A stretch of 64,000 nt of DNA from Reticulascus tulasneorum (Eukaryota; Ascomycota; Sordariomycetes; Glomerellales; Reticulascaceae): positions 1,116,001 to 1,180,000 of the forward strand of contig LSAX01000004.1 in NCBI GenBank assembly GCA_001557505.1, read 5' to 3'. The position numbers and the translations under genes were made by a program. The stretch's first letter is position 1. Every line of letters starts with the position of its first letter. The notes under the pieces are model-generated. The model worked only from the letters and a program-made list of their open reading frames with translations. It was not told the origin of the DNA and made no database searches. This document shows, piece by piece, positions 12,401-24,400 of this stretch.

Positions 12401-15233
12401 ACACGGATGGCAGAACGACGACAGCTTGAATCTATCCAGGAGGTGGCCTAACCAGGAAAGAAGACGAAAAGGCAGCTAAAATACGCCAGGGCAGATCCCA
12501 ACGAGGCAAAGTGCAGTCTGTGGCATCTCCCACCGCCTGGTCCGTCGTACGGACAGTACCACGCCAGTAAAAAAAAAGATACCAACTACCAGAGTCTGGC
12601 TCAACTAGCGGGTACCTACGCAGTTGACTAGCAGCGGCTTAACTCGACGTCTGTTCGCTCTCGGGGGTCACCGCCATGCGGCCCCCAGGTGAACAAGGTA
12701 CTTGCTTTGCAGAGCCCTGCCTACAGGACTGTGGTGAATCTAGTAGAGATAAACTACCCACGTAGTTAGTTAGCGGGGTCCTTGGAGGCTTTCCAGGGGC
12801 ATCAGGCGCATTGCCCGGGAGAGGCTGCTCATGAGTTGGAAGTTCGAGCTGGATGGCTGGATGGCTGGCTGGCTGGCTGGCGGCCTCGAACATGCAGAAC
12901 CCGAAAAGAAATGCACGAGCCAGCAACCCGCAAGTACCCGGCCCAGGGCTGCCCAGCAGAGGGGTTGTCAGCGATAAACTTGCCATGGTTAGTTAGTACC
13001 TAAGTTGGCAATTAGGGCATACCATGCTATACTGACCCACAACGTCTTTTTGCCCCTCCATTGAACGAGGATTCCACCCCCCGACTTGCCGACTCTCTCG
13101 TTCTTCCTCGGCCTGAGATGGTGGTTCCCCCAGCTTTCTCGCACACCCTCCCATTTCCCGTGCCCATTTTCTTCAACATCTCATCCATCCACGAGCCATC
13201 CACTGGTTCCTCTCGATCTCGTCCCCCCCTCAGGCAACCCCCTGCCATACTCCATACTCCCCATCCATAACAGATGCGACCTGATTCCCATCTTACTCAG
13301 AACCCTCAAAATCGAACTCTGCATCTCTACGGGCTACGGGCCATGGTGGGCTTTCCCTTCCTCGGGAAAGGAGGGACCACCCCGTAGCCAAAGATCCCTA
13401 GATTCTTACCCCCCCTAATAACACTTGGCCCGCTCCAGATGAAAGAGAGCCTGCAGATGAAGCGAAAGGGAACAGACGGCAGCCCCACCACAAGCAGCTG
13501 GGTACTTCGTACCAAGAAATCAAACAGCGTCGTAATGTGGGCATTTCGAAGAAGGCTTCCATGACCGTCCTGGCGAAAGAATGCCCTAGATCCCCAAGCG
13601 GGTAAAGGCTAAACAGGCCTTGCTGCCCAATCGTTGCGTCGAGATGGTAGTCTTGTACTCCCATAGGACAGACGTGTATGCAGCTTCCAGGGCGAGCTTT
13701 ACGCGCATGGCGGCGCAGTGGGAGCATATGCGTGGAACGCCCTCTTTTTTTATTTTTTGGTCTTTGGTTGGGATTTGCAAGCGGACGACTAACGACGGAC
13801 GGGCGACATGCCCTCGTCTACGCCTCGTTTTCGCCAACACGCTGGGTACTGTTCCTGCTTTTCTGGAGCGTGCGCATGTTTCTGTTCCACCTCAACGGCC
13901 TCGCAATCGATCAACCAACCCCCCAGACTGCCCCAGCTCTGGCCCCGTCGCCTCTGGCACCGATGAGTCAACTTCACTGGTGGACCGCGGCCGTCTGATC
14001 TGCTCCCACTTGCCCATGTTCCCTGCATCTCTCACCCAATCCCAAAGGGGGCTCTCATCGGGGTTTCCACTCCATAAGACACACCTGATCTGTGTCCATG
14101 ATCCAAGTCGGTCTCCGCATGTCCCCAGAGCAAGGGTTCGTAAGCCACAGGCAAAGAATAGCTCACTGCAGATGTACCATCGTCTTCAAAGGCACGCTAC
14201 CCTGGCACGCCTTTGCCGACCGATATCATCCATTTGGATCTCAAGCAGAACTAACTGCAGGCAAAAATCCCAAAACACTCCTATATACCATGTTCCTTTC
14301 TCAGTATCCTCCTCCGAGCTGCCCCGCTGCTTTGTATCTTTTCTTTCCTTTTCTCTCTTCCTGATTCCTGTCTTTTGCCACCCCTTCGCCGCCATATCTA
14401 CGCCTTTCCGTCCATCTTCCCTCTGGCGTCTTCCTTCCCCTCCACACTTATCCCACCCACCACGTCAGCTGCTGAGGAGGAAATTAAAGTCACCGACATC
14501 GTCATCATTATCTCCTGGACCACGAAAGAGGCTGGCTCACCTTTCGGACGGCGCCAAAAACTCGACTTAGACGGCGCTTCATCCCCCACCATCTTCAACT
14601 ATTGCAACCCACCCAGAGGACGACCTAGTCGGCTTACCCACGACAGCCGCGCAACACACTTCGGCCCTCCCCCCCCTCCATCAAGAGTCACCCCTCCTCT
14701 ACGCAGGCAACTCCCTGATTACTTTTCTCTTTTTGTTCTTCTTCTTGCCTTTGCCGGAAGACCCCTCTTTTCTGTTATCCTTCACATTGCTGGTTCAATA
14801 CTATTTCGGTATATTCTACCTGGATTTCGTTCCGTGGTTCCACCTTTTGTTTGCTGCCAGGTTCACCGGCAACTCTTAAGGCTGGGTATCCTGGATAATC
14901 ACTAGGCCCTTCCTAATTATTAGTCAACCTTTCCTTTGCTGGATTCAAGGAATACTCCTCATCTTCCCGTGATCCCGTATCCTATCTCAGCGGAGCCTGA
15001 AGGAAGATACGCGCACGGGTCAGCACCTAATTGATAGACCAGTCGCTCAGCACATTCCTGCCTACCCAGAGGTTGTTCCCGTCGCCACCATTGCCGCCAA
15101 AAGCTTAGTCGCTTGCTGACCACCACCCAAGGGTTTTCTCTTATATTGATTCCCGGGGCGTACCATGGAAGTTTGAAACACTGCGGACTATGGTGGACAC
15201 ATTCAGCTCTCTTCCTCTTATTTCTAGGTCATT
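9415..15233. other. 5.8-kb gene-free stretch, pyrimidine-rich towards its end
   Basis: No coding sequence with a recognisable product was found. Open frames such as 9722-10270 and 13620-14570 (plus) lack ATG starts, domains or introns and have biased composition rather than coding structure. From about 13050 to 14900 the plus strand is strongly C/T-rich, as in promoters and 5' leaders of long fungal regulatory genes. The 15234 gene therefore probably has a long promoter and leader here. A TGGC microsatellite lies at 12851. Confidence 0.55.
12851..12882. repeat. Tetranucleotide (GGCT/TGGC) microsatellite
   Basis: A run of imperfect then perfect TGGC units (ATGGC variants at the left edge). 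It lies in non-coding sequence. Confidence 0.8.
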
Positions 15234-18200
15234 ATGGCATCCACAAGGATGGGCTCGGGTCCGGCAAGTAGAGCAGGCGACGGATTACGGCCGAGGAAGG
15301 CCGGATCTTATATGGACGCAGCAGACGAGTCGTCGACGCACATAAGCCGGCGAACCCGCAGAGATGTCGAAAGCATTCGAGCTCCCATTCAGCCACCGTC
15401 GCAAACGAAACTTCCCAGCCGCATCGCACAAAATGCTTCGACAAGAAAGCCAGCAATCCCGCATCAACCAGGAAGACCAGCCCTGAGTCACCAGGCTCAA
15501 TCATGGGGCTCTACCAGCACAGGTTCCGTCAGATCAGTACCTCATCTGTCCACAATGTCTGGCTCGTCGTCCTCTGGACGATCACAAGACAGCGGATCCA
15601 AGCCGGCTCGTAATGTCCTGCGAAGAAAGCAATCCGGGTTTGCCCAAGATACCCCAAGCTTGCGCAACGATTCGATTAGTGAATCGACAAGAACCAGTTC
15701 GACCTCGTCCATTCCCCGATCCAGAAGTTCCTTGGATCCAGCTTTTGGGTTTCCCCTCGATAGGGGTATCACTGAGAGTCCGACAGAAGTTCGCGTCGCC
15801 CACAGCGTTGAGCTTCCCAAAACTCAGGCCCAGACAGTCACCATCTATCCCGAGTTGGATCGCTACCGAGAAATTACCACGCGACCATCCGGATCGTCTG
15901 AGGCTTCAAGTATTGATATGCTTTACAGATTGGCTACTCATGACCTGCCGCCCCCAACTCCAGTATTCTCCGGCACTAGCAGCCAGTTGAGTGCATTTAG
16001 TGGCAGCCCATCCACGAGGTTCTCGGGATCCCCAGGGCCTGGGCCATACAGCCGAGACACCACGCCCACGTCGATGTCATCGCAATCTCCCGGCCTCGTG
16101 GCTCCGATTCGAATCGCTCCTCCAAGAATGAAACCAGTCAGTCCCGCCCACCAGCGACCACCAGTCACCCGAAGAAGAGCCGGCAGTGTACCGAATGAGG
16201 TTGATGCAATAAGCGCCGATCCTCACGGCCTTGCAGCCGTCAGGGAATCCCTGACATCCTCCTCATCAAACTCGACGGTCCGCGATGGGGACAAGAAACA
16301 CAAGAAAAAGAAGAGGCTGTCGCCTATGCCTCCAAGCCCGCCACCTCGGAAATCATCCCAAAAATTCAGAAATGACCGAGATGATGAGGACTCGCCATCG
16401 AGACCTACCCGGCAACCTGCACAGCCAGTTATGACCCTCCCGTCCCCCGTGAAATCTCCTTCAACTCATTCGAAACCTGCCATCTCATCTAGGGCGACGC
16501 CACCAATCCGTCCTAGTAGAGATGGCACCCCAGACCTTCAATCACAGTTGTTCGGGCCCTTGCCCATCATCCACAGCAATCTCTCATCCACATCATTGTC
16601 GGGTGAGAGATACGGAAATGAGCCATTGTCTGGTAGCCCTCTTCCCAGGTCCACAACACCCTCATCCTTCCCGGACAGATATCAACAGCCTTCGCGCCTT
16701 CCAGTGGGAAGAGAAGCGACGCCTGCACCTCGAGTTGCACCCATCGCAGACACGAAGAAGAAGCCGGAAACTGGCCGACCCACACGTACACCCAGTCCCA
16801 ACACTTCAACTTTCCACACCCGATTCCCCTTCTTCGGTCGTCGAGCAAAGACCGCCCCGGAAATTCCTCTTGCCGAAAGCAAAGACAAGCCTGCCCGGAA
16901 GGGCCCTGCCGCTGGCACGGGCCACGAAGGGTACGGCCGGCTCGGGGCGGTCCGGAGACGAAGCGGCGGTTCAAGCAACCTCCCACGTGCTGCGCCTGGG
17001 CCGCTCTCTTCACAGGAGAGTCTCAACAGCAACCACTCCGGGGTGGACCCATTCCTTCTGGAGCGGATGAACCCTGTGGTAATCGCAGGCGGCGAAGTTG
17101 TCGAGAACCGGAACGCAAGCTCCGAACTAAGCCGGACGGAGAGCAGTCAGAGTTTTGCCTTCAATCGTCAGAGTATCGAATCGAAGGGGAGTTCCGAAAT
17201 GTCAACCACCTCTAGTGCCCCGCGGCACACTCTTTGGCCGTCGGCCTTCCCTCGGGGACATCACCCGGCCCTCAGCAACCGCCGTCCATCTGATAGCAGT
17301 GACTCGGAAGCACTTGCCATGAAGCCGACAATTGCGTTTCGGAGGTCAATCCAACGACTGCGGACTTCCCCAGACAACGAGCCTCTGAGAATTCCAAGAC
17401 CGATCAACACTTCAGGAGTCGGGTCACCTTCTCTCAATAGCCTCGACACAAGCGTCGTCTCGGATGATTCTCACTTGGAGATTCAACAAGAAGCTCTTCG
17501 TGGTCGCAATGTACCCAGCACGACGCCAAAGAAGTTGACAAAGCGAGCACGGTCCCCACGGAAATGGAACATCTTTAGTCGATCACAAAGTCAACCCGCT
17601 TCAACAAGCAACAAGAAGGTGGAGGCATTAGTGGAGGCTGTGCCAGCTACTGCGAAGACCGGCCTGCACAAGCCTGTTGCTTTCTATACGATGATGGATG
17701 GATCTGAACTGGAAGACAATGGGACTCCCGATGTCGAGGAAGTTCTTCGTGAGGCTCATGTCTTTGATGATCCGACACCGCGGGGACCAGAGGTTTCAAT
17801 ACCTCGAGTACCTGAAGTCAAGAACCGAGTAAGGCGGCCGTCACTGAACGGGAATGCACAGAAGATCGAACCAGGGATGAGACGGATTCAGATTCCACTG
17901 GCATCACAAGCGCCCAGAACCGAAATACCTGCCATAAGCCGGGCTCCGCCTGCAGCGCGTGCTGTTGAACCGCCTCAGCCAACCCAACCCGCCGCAAAGC
18001 CGAGGCCAAGCAGACTACCACAGGTTGGCCGGATTCCAAAGGTCGTCAGTGCGAGACCGGAGCAAACGTCACCCAAGAGCTTTTCTCGTCCCTTCAACCG
18101 GGTCAGCTTCCAAATTCCACCTCAAGCAGTTACCGATGATATCGACTCTGTGGCTAAGGGACCAAGTCCGCCGAAGCCGTCAACTCCTGAATTGACGCAT

Positions 18201-19811
18201 GAGGAGTCAACTGGTACCAGTGCAGAAAACACATCACCGTCTCGTTACTCTCTCGGGTATGATGTTGCGCGGGAAATGACTCAGATCGGGCGAGAGTTCA
18301 TTGCATTCTCGCCGCGCAAGAACTCGCTCGGCACCACTGGCACAAGCTCGTCTAGTTGCTCCGGGATCTACAGCTATGTAGACACCCTGGCTGCAATTGA
18401 CACTCATCGGCCTTTGGTCGAGGATGACATATGGGATGAATATAATGACCTCATTGGGGAAGTCCCTCCATCGGCCACCTCTTCGAAGGGCATGCCTTTC
18501 CACCTCGAAAACCGCCAGTCAAGGCCTCCACAGCCAGTCGTCCCAGCATTGGAATCACCTACAATCATTTTGCAGTTGGCCAATAATATTGATGGCGTTC
18601 AAGAAACAGAGAAAGCCGGCACAGCTTCGAGCGTCTACAGCGCTGACATGACAGAAAGGATTAAGGCTGCCTTTGCGCCACGGCCCGAGGAAGACCCGGC
18701 TACCCCGTTCTCTGTATCAGAGTTCGTACATGGATACCACGATCGCAACAACAGCACGGATATGGGCCGGAAACAATTGGAATCTTCACAACGCAACAGC
18801 AGCTCGTCTCGCAAGTCTAGAAAGTCCGACAGCAGCAAGTCATCAGAGGACGAATCGCCATTGTCTCAAGTCAACCTCCGAGTTGGGTCGATGACAGTTA
18901 GCAAGTGGCTTACATTCGGGCATGTTCTCTTCAGTCCAGCTCGAGATGAACTACTTCCAGTTGTCGGCTCACTCAAGCGTCACTCCGTCCTCGTTGTCGA
19001 CGGACTTGGTAATGACGATTGGTCTTTCTATGCCGCGGAGACGTATCCTGCTGCAACATTCTTCAATCTATCGCCCCGCGCCCCCCTTCCTGATGACCAC
19101 CAGAGCTCAGCGACCTTCCCACTCAGCCCTCCCAATCACCATCAGATTCAGTTCGTATCCCACTTGGACAAGTTCCCATTTGGGCCTGAGACATTTACCA
19201 CCGTCGTGTATCGCTTCCCAGCTGCAGCACCGGAATCCCACTACCGTAACATAGTCACCGAAGCTCGTCGTGTTCTCAAGCCCGGTGGCTATCTTGAGCT
19301 CTCAATTCTCGACCTTGATCTCAACAACATGGGTAATCGCGGTCGCCGCGCAGTCCGCCGATTCAAGGAGCGCATCCATGATCGCTCACCGGACACAAGT
19401 CTTGGCTCCTCCTCAGATCTGATTCTCCGACTCCTCGGGAAGAAAGGCTTCGCGGACATCAAGAATTGCCGCGTAGGCGTTCCAGTTGCAAGTCCTATTA
19501 CGCGACCAATCATCGACAAGAATGCCGCAAGCAAGAACACGAAGACCAAAGCAAAAGATCAGCGCAGTCTCGCCGAGATGATGAATGACGATGGCGATAT
19601 CGCAGACGAGAACATTACGAATATGGTCGCCAAGGTTGGGCGATGGTGGTATAGCCGCTGCTATGAAAGCGCCGCTTCCAGCGGACCAGGAAACAAGAGC
19701 ATCTGGACCGACCGTCCTCTGATCGCTGAGTGCGAAGAGTGGGGAACGAGCTTGAAGCTCATGGTTTGCTATGCACGCGTGCCGGAGCGGAGCCGCGTCG
19801 CCAGCATTTAA
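15234..19811 (+). CDS. Large disordered protein with C-terminal SAM-methyltransferase-like domain
   Basis: A single uninterrupted frame of 1525 residues. Residues 1 to about 1200 are low-complexity, rich in Ser, Pro, Thr and Arg, with many SP/TP and RxxS sites, polybasic clusters (KKHKKKKR near 360) and no predicted fold, suggesting an extensively phosphorylated scaffold. From about residue 1223 a folded domain begins. It contains a hydrophobic strand (SVLVVDGLGND near 1250), a segment with a central TTVVYRFP strand, and ARRVLKPGGYLELS (about 1343), the post-motif signature of class I (type 11) methyltransferases. The usual glycine-rich SAM loop is weak (VVDGLGND), so catalytic activity is uncertain. 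Similar fused proteins are conserved in filamentous fungi as far as I recall, without known function. The ATG at 15234 is the first in frame after an upstream pyrimidine-rich leader. Confidence 0.85.
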   Translation: MASTRMGSGPASRAGDGLRPRKAGSYMDAADESSTHISRRTRRDVESIRAPIQPPSQTKLPSRIAQNASTRKPAIPHQPGRPALSHQAQSWGSTSTGSVRSVPHLSTMSGSSSSGRSQDSGSKPARNVLRRKQSGFAQDTPSLRNDSISESTRTSSTSSIPRSRSSLDPAFGFPLDRGITESPTEVRVAHSVELPKTQAQTVTIYPELDRYREITTRPSGSSEASSIDMLYRLATHDLPPPTPVFSGTSSQLSAFSGSPSTRFSGSPGPGPYSRDTTPTSMSSQSPGLVAPIRIAPPRMKPVSPAHQRPPVTRRRAGSVPNEVDAISADPHGLAAVRESLTSSSSNSTVRDGDKKHKKKKRLSPMPPSPPPRKSSQKFRNDRDDEDSPSRPTRQPAQPVMTLPSPVKSPSTHSKPAISSRATPPIRPSRDGTPDLQSQLFGPLPIIHSNLSSTSLSGERYGNEPLSGSPLPRSTTPSSFPDRYQQPSRLPVGREATPAPRVAPIADTKKKPETGRPTRTPSPNTSTFHTRFPFFGRRAKTAPEIPLAESKDKPARKGPAAGTGHEGYGRLGAVRRRSGGSSNLPRAAPGPLSSQESLNSNHSGVDPFLLERMNPVVIAGGEVVENRNASSELSRTESSQSFAFNRQSIESKGSSEMSTTSSAPRHTLWPSAFPRGHHPALSNRRPSDSSDSEALAMKPTIAFRRSIQRLRTSPDNEPLRIPRPINTSGVGSPSLNSLDTSVVSDDSHLEIQQEALRGRNVPSTTPKKLTKRARSPRKWNIFSRSQSQPASTSNKKVEALVEAVPATAKTGLHKPVAFYTMMDGSELEDNGTPDVEEVLREAHVFDDPTPRGPEVSIPRVPEVKNRVRRPSLNGNAQKIEPGMRRIQIPLASQAPRTEIPAISRAPPAARAVEPPQPTQPAAKPRPSRLPQVGRIPKVVSARPEQTSPKSFSRPFNRVSFQIPPQAVTDDIDSVAKGPSPPKPSTPELTHEESTGTSAENTSPSRYSLGYDVAREMTQIGREFIAFSPRKNSLGTTGTSSSSCSGIYSYVDTLAAIDTHRPLVEDDIWDEYNDLIGEVPPSATSSKGMPFHLENRQSRPPQPVVPALESPTIILQLANNIDGVQETEKAGTASSVYSADMTERIKAAFAPRPEEDPATPFSVSEFVHGYHDRNNSTDMGRKQLESSQRNSSSSRKSRKSDSSKSSEDESPLSQVNLRVGSMTVSKWLTFGHVLFSPARDELLPVVGSLKRHSVLVVDGLGNDDWSFYAAETYPAATFFNLSPRAPLPDDHQSSATFPLSPPNHHQIQFVSHLDKFPFGPETFTTVVYRFPAAAPESHYRNIVTEARRVLKPGGYLELSILDLDLNNMGNRGRRAVRRFKERIHDRSPDTSLGSSSDLILRLLGKKGFADIKNCRVGVPVASPITRPIIDKNAASKNTKTKAKDQRSLAEMMNDDGDIADENITNMVAKVGRWWYSRCYESAASSGPGNKSIWTDRPLIAECEEWGTSLKLMVCYARVPERSRVASI

Positions 19812-21465
19812 TGTTTTCCTGTCTTGATTTCAATGTCATCTCAGCACTGTCCGTCAAGCCCATCTCAACATGGCATCTCTTTCCATGTCATTTCTTATGC
19901 ATACCCCCCGATCTGTTTCTATCATTGTTTCGCAAAAGTCAACATCACAGAAACCAGGAAAGATGGACAAGAGAAAGACCTCGCATCAAAGACCAAAGAA
20001 GGCGCAAGCCTACAGCTGCCGCCATTCTCGCGGATGGCGGTGGCACAAGAATAGCAACACTGGTAAAACAGGACAGTTTTGCACTAGTTCTCGGCCCTTG
20101 ATTGGGATCTAGAACCAGTTTCTTTATATTTATACTTACACATATACATGCCGTTCGCTACGAGGGTTGGCGATAGCTATAATTCGTATTGGTGTTGGCA
20201 TATATGCGCTCCTGTTTGCCGCTGGCTGGCTTGCTGGCGTGGATTTTATTACCGGACATATGGTTCGAGGAATGGGTTTGGGTGGATGTAGTTCTTAATG
20301 TGTGATGGCTGGCCAAACTCTTGTCTCGGGGCTCTTGAGGAGCGGTGGCTTGGTGAGACTGGGTGGTCGGAATGACTTGGAACCCTGGGTTTGATTTGGA
20401 TCAGGGATTTCAGGGTTTGAGATGTGAATGGGGTGGGCTGGACAGAATGAGAAGATTGCAAGCGTGGTGTTTGGAGATTTGAGCGATGATTAGCGTTTGC
20501 GCATGGCATGAGATACCCCAATCTTTTGGATAATATATGAAAGTAATCCAACTTTATTCATAATCACGTCTTCGCTCCTTCCTTAAATCAGTGATCGTTT
20601 GGTTCTTGATGACTTTGCGACATACTTCTTCTGCTTTCCTCATCATATCTTACCCATATCTCCGCTGGTAGGATACCTTCGTAGTACTGCCCTTCTCTGA
20701 AGGCTCATCCGGGGTGCTTCCTATTCTCATACCTCGCGTGCTATTGAATATCCTGTAGATCTAAACATCTGGATGTGACATATGCAGCTAGATATCAGCA
20801 TGATTAAGGTACGTCGTTTATGGGGGGTTTCCACCGTCTTTCCCCACAGAAAGTGGTTCTACTTCAGACCCGGGCTCCACAGCGGCCCGCCCCTAAAACC
20901 GCCGCCGGTGCCAGTAAATCTCAAATCGAACTTCACATAACAGAGGCGCATTCAGAACATTAACATTATTAAGCTACCATCCCGCCCAAGTACCTGGTCT
21001 TAAAAAACTTGTTTGGCAGAGCCATGCACGGAAAAGACATTGTAAATGATCGGTGACTTAGATAAAGTTGTGTCAAGTCTACTTGGATGTCTAATTCCTT
21101 GCTGCAGCATCTTAATTATGGGTCGTGTGTTAGTCAGATTTCCTTCTAGATGAGCTAGGGAGAAGGTTGCCCTAAATTCGGCTTGCGATGTCAGACAATT
21201 AATGATGCCTATGCAACATGGATAGAGCTGCAAATATGGCTATTCTTAGGTACCTGCCTTACTCTTTACCGCAGCATGCTCTCTCAGCCTCATGCTGAAT
21301 TGGTGGCTCACGTGCAAGCCGCGACATCCAACCGCAGCTCGCCAATCCCGGCCTAATTTTCTACCTTAGACAACGAGGCTAGCCCACAGCAGATCTGACA
21401 TCTGCCCCATGCCGCAGTAACGTTTTCAAACGAAACAGCGAACCGGTGCGGTCTGCGTGGCTATC
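19812..21465. other. Intergenic region, nothing recognised
   Basis: About 1.65 kb between the methyltransferase-like gene and the NACHT-WD40 gene. It begins with the probable 3' UTR of the former. I see no supported gene, repeat or RNA; from about 20560 onward it is moderately AT-rich. Confidence 0.5.
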
Positions 21466-24400
21466 ATGGAAGGCCTCGGTGTCGCTGCTAGCTTTGTTGC
21501 CGTTGTGGACCTGGCAGCAAAACTCGCTTCGGTCTGCCTTCAGTACTCCAATGAAGTCAAGGAAGCCAGAAACGACATTGACCGACTGCACTGCGAAGTC
21601 GTCGACTTGCAGAATGTCTTAAATAGAGTGCAGGAATTGCTCGACGGACCCGGCCGCTCGCGCCTCGAGGCTTCTCAAAGTCTCGCCGATGCGATCGGGC
21701 GGAGTCGACAGCAGCTGCGCTTTCTGGAAGATGCACTGCGTCCTAACACTGCTCGAAAGGCCATGCGCAGCCTAGGTATACGCGCTCTGAAATGGCCTTT
21801 CCAGAGTAAGGAGACTGTCAAGACGGTGCAAGAGCTTTCCCGCTGTACGCAGGCTATCTTCCAAGCCTTGCAAGTAGATCAAAGGTATCCTGTAGCTTCT
21901 CCCAGCAGCGACCTTCTGAGCTGACAGGCTACATATTAGCACAATCATTCTTAAATTCGACCAAAGAGCAATACTTGATCGACTTCCCGTTGCTGAAGGG
22001 GCCTCTTTTGACTCACATGCTGAGGAGCACAATACGACCTGCCTCGAGAATACTCGACTTGAGCTTCTCGAAAAGATATCCACATGGGCTGATGATCCCC
22101 AGTCTAGGACGATATTTTGGCTCAATGGTATGGCAGGCACTGGAAAGTCGACCATATCCCGTACTGTGGCGCAGCGGTTGTCGAAGGCAGGCCGCCTCGG
22201 TGCTAGTTTCTTCTTCAAGAAGGGAGAGACAGATCGAAGGAATTTGCTCAAGTTCTGCACCACGATTGCTCACCAACTGATCTTGAGCGTCCCCGATATA
22301 GCGCCTCACATCAAGGATGCAATCGAAGCCGACTCTGGCCTCGTTACCGGTAAAGCGGTGCGCGAGCAGTTCAAGAAGCTTGTTATGGATCCTCTTTCGA
22401 AGACGCCGAATGCAGCCCAGGTTGATGCCTCGATTGTCATCGTCGTTGACGCCTTGGACGAGTGCGAACGTGATGACGATGTCAAGTTACTAATCGCACT
22501 CTTTTCTTCCGCGCAAACTTTACACCGTCCTCGGCTTCGGATCTTTGTCACCAGCCGGCCGGAACTCCCAATTCGACTCGGTTTCAGCGCTGACGCCGTC
22601 AAAACTGCCTACCAAGACCTGATTCTCCATGACGTGCCTGCGCCGGTCATTGAGCACGACATATCTACCTATCTGCACCATGAACTGGACCAGATTAGAG
22701 ACAATTACAATTCATCAGTTGCTGAAACTGAATTACGCAAGTTGCTTCCGAGCTGGCCTAATCAGTCGGACGTTCAGACGCTCACAGCAATGGCGATTCC
22801 TCTTTTCATTTTTGCCGCCACTGTCTGTCGCTTTATCGCTGATAGAAAATTTGGGAACCCTGAAAAACAGCTTGTAAGGTTTCTGGGCTACGATAGAAAG
22901 AGAGGTGCCTCGAAACTGGGAATGCCGTATCAACCCGTCCTTGACCAACAACTTGTTGATGCATCTCCAACTGAAAGAGATGAGATTATCGAAGAATTCC
23001 GCAGCGTCGTCGGCGCCATTGTCCTTCTCGCTAGCCCCTTACCAACCTTTGCCCTGGCCCGGTTACTCGATGTACCCCAGCACACCATCGACGACAGGCT
23101 TGATATGCTTCATTCAGTCCTTAGTGTCCCGTCTTCTATGACTTCACCTGTGCGCCTGCTACACCTTTCTTTTCGAGACTACCTTGTCGACCCTACAAAT
23201 CGCGGGATAAATCCGTTCTGGGTAGACGAAGAGCAGGTCCACCGAACGCTTGCTGAGAACTGTATTCGTATCATGAATAAACATCTTCGGGAAGATATAT
23301 GCCACCTTAAGCGTCCAGGAACACATAGGTCCAACATCAAACCTCAAACAATTGACTCTTGGTTGCCGCCGGATGTTCAGTATGCCTGCCTTCACTGGAT
23401 CCACCACAAAGCAGCGGTAGGATTCAGAAGTGAAGATACCACAGAAATCCACAACTTTTTAAGACAACACTTTCTTCACTGGCTGGAAGCACTAAGCTTG
23501 ATTGGCCGCGCCTTAGAGAGTTTGGCTATGATTGAAACGTTGCGACGACTAACTGTACGTCTTTGATATCGTTGTTAATGGACAAACGGTAAACACGCTA
23601 ACTCGGATTAAAATAGACCGATCAGTGTCATGAATTAACAGATTTCCTGGCTGATGGGAGGCGTTTTGTTCTTGCCAATCAATCGAACATCGATAGGGCC
23701 CCACTGCAGGTATATTCTTCCGCTTTGCTATTCGCGCCGACCAATAGTATCATGCGAAGAACGTTCGAGGGAAATATTCCTAAATGGGTGTCTATAAAGC
23801 CACGCGTGAAGGCTAGCTGGGGCTCCTGTTTACAAACGCTCGAGGTTCGTGGCGACCCGGTCACGTTGGTTGCCTTTACGAGAGACGGACGGCAGCTAGC
23901 AACGGCCTCTTACCGCGGCCTTATTCAGATCTGGGACCCGACTACGGGCACTTGCCTACAGACGGTCGAGGGCGATGGGGCTGCACTATCATCGTTTGCT
24001 TTTACGGCAGACGGACGACGGTTAGCCTCAGCCTCATACGAAGGCAGTATTATGATTTGGGATCCGGCTACCGGAATATGCATACAAACGTTTGAGAGCC
24101 ACGACGGCGAGGTTACATCAGTTGTCTTTGCGGAAGACAAACGGCGATTAGCATCGTCCTCTGACACCGGAATAATTCAGATATGGGACTCGGTTGCAGG
24201 TACGTGCCTTCAGATGATCGACGAGGGGCATAGCGGCACTGTCTGGTCGGTTGCCTTTACGGCAGACGGGCAGCAGCTAGCGTCAGCCTCACTTAATATC
24301 AGGCTTTGGGACCTGGCCACTAGCACATGCTTGCGGACTCTCGATGGCCACAGTGACGATGTCCTATTTGTCGCCTTTACAATAGACGGACAGCAGCTCG

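Noticed and set aside
13620..14570. 316-codon plus-strand open frame
   Set aside because: It starts at a non-ATG codon, is driven by C/T-rich composition, shows no domain, and lies in the probable leader/promoter of the 15234 gene.
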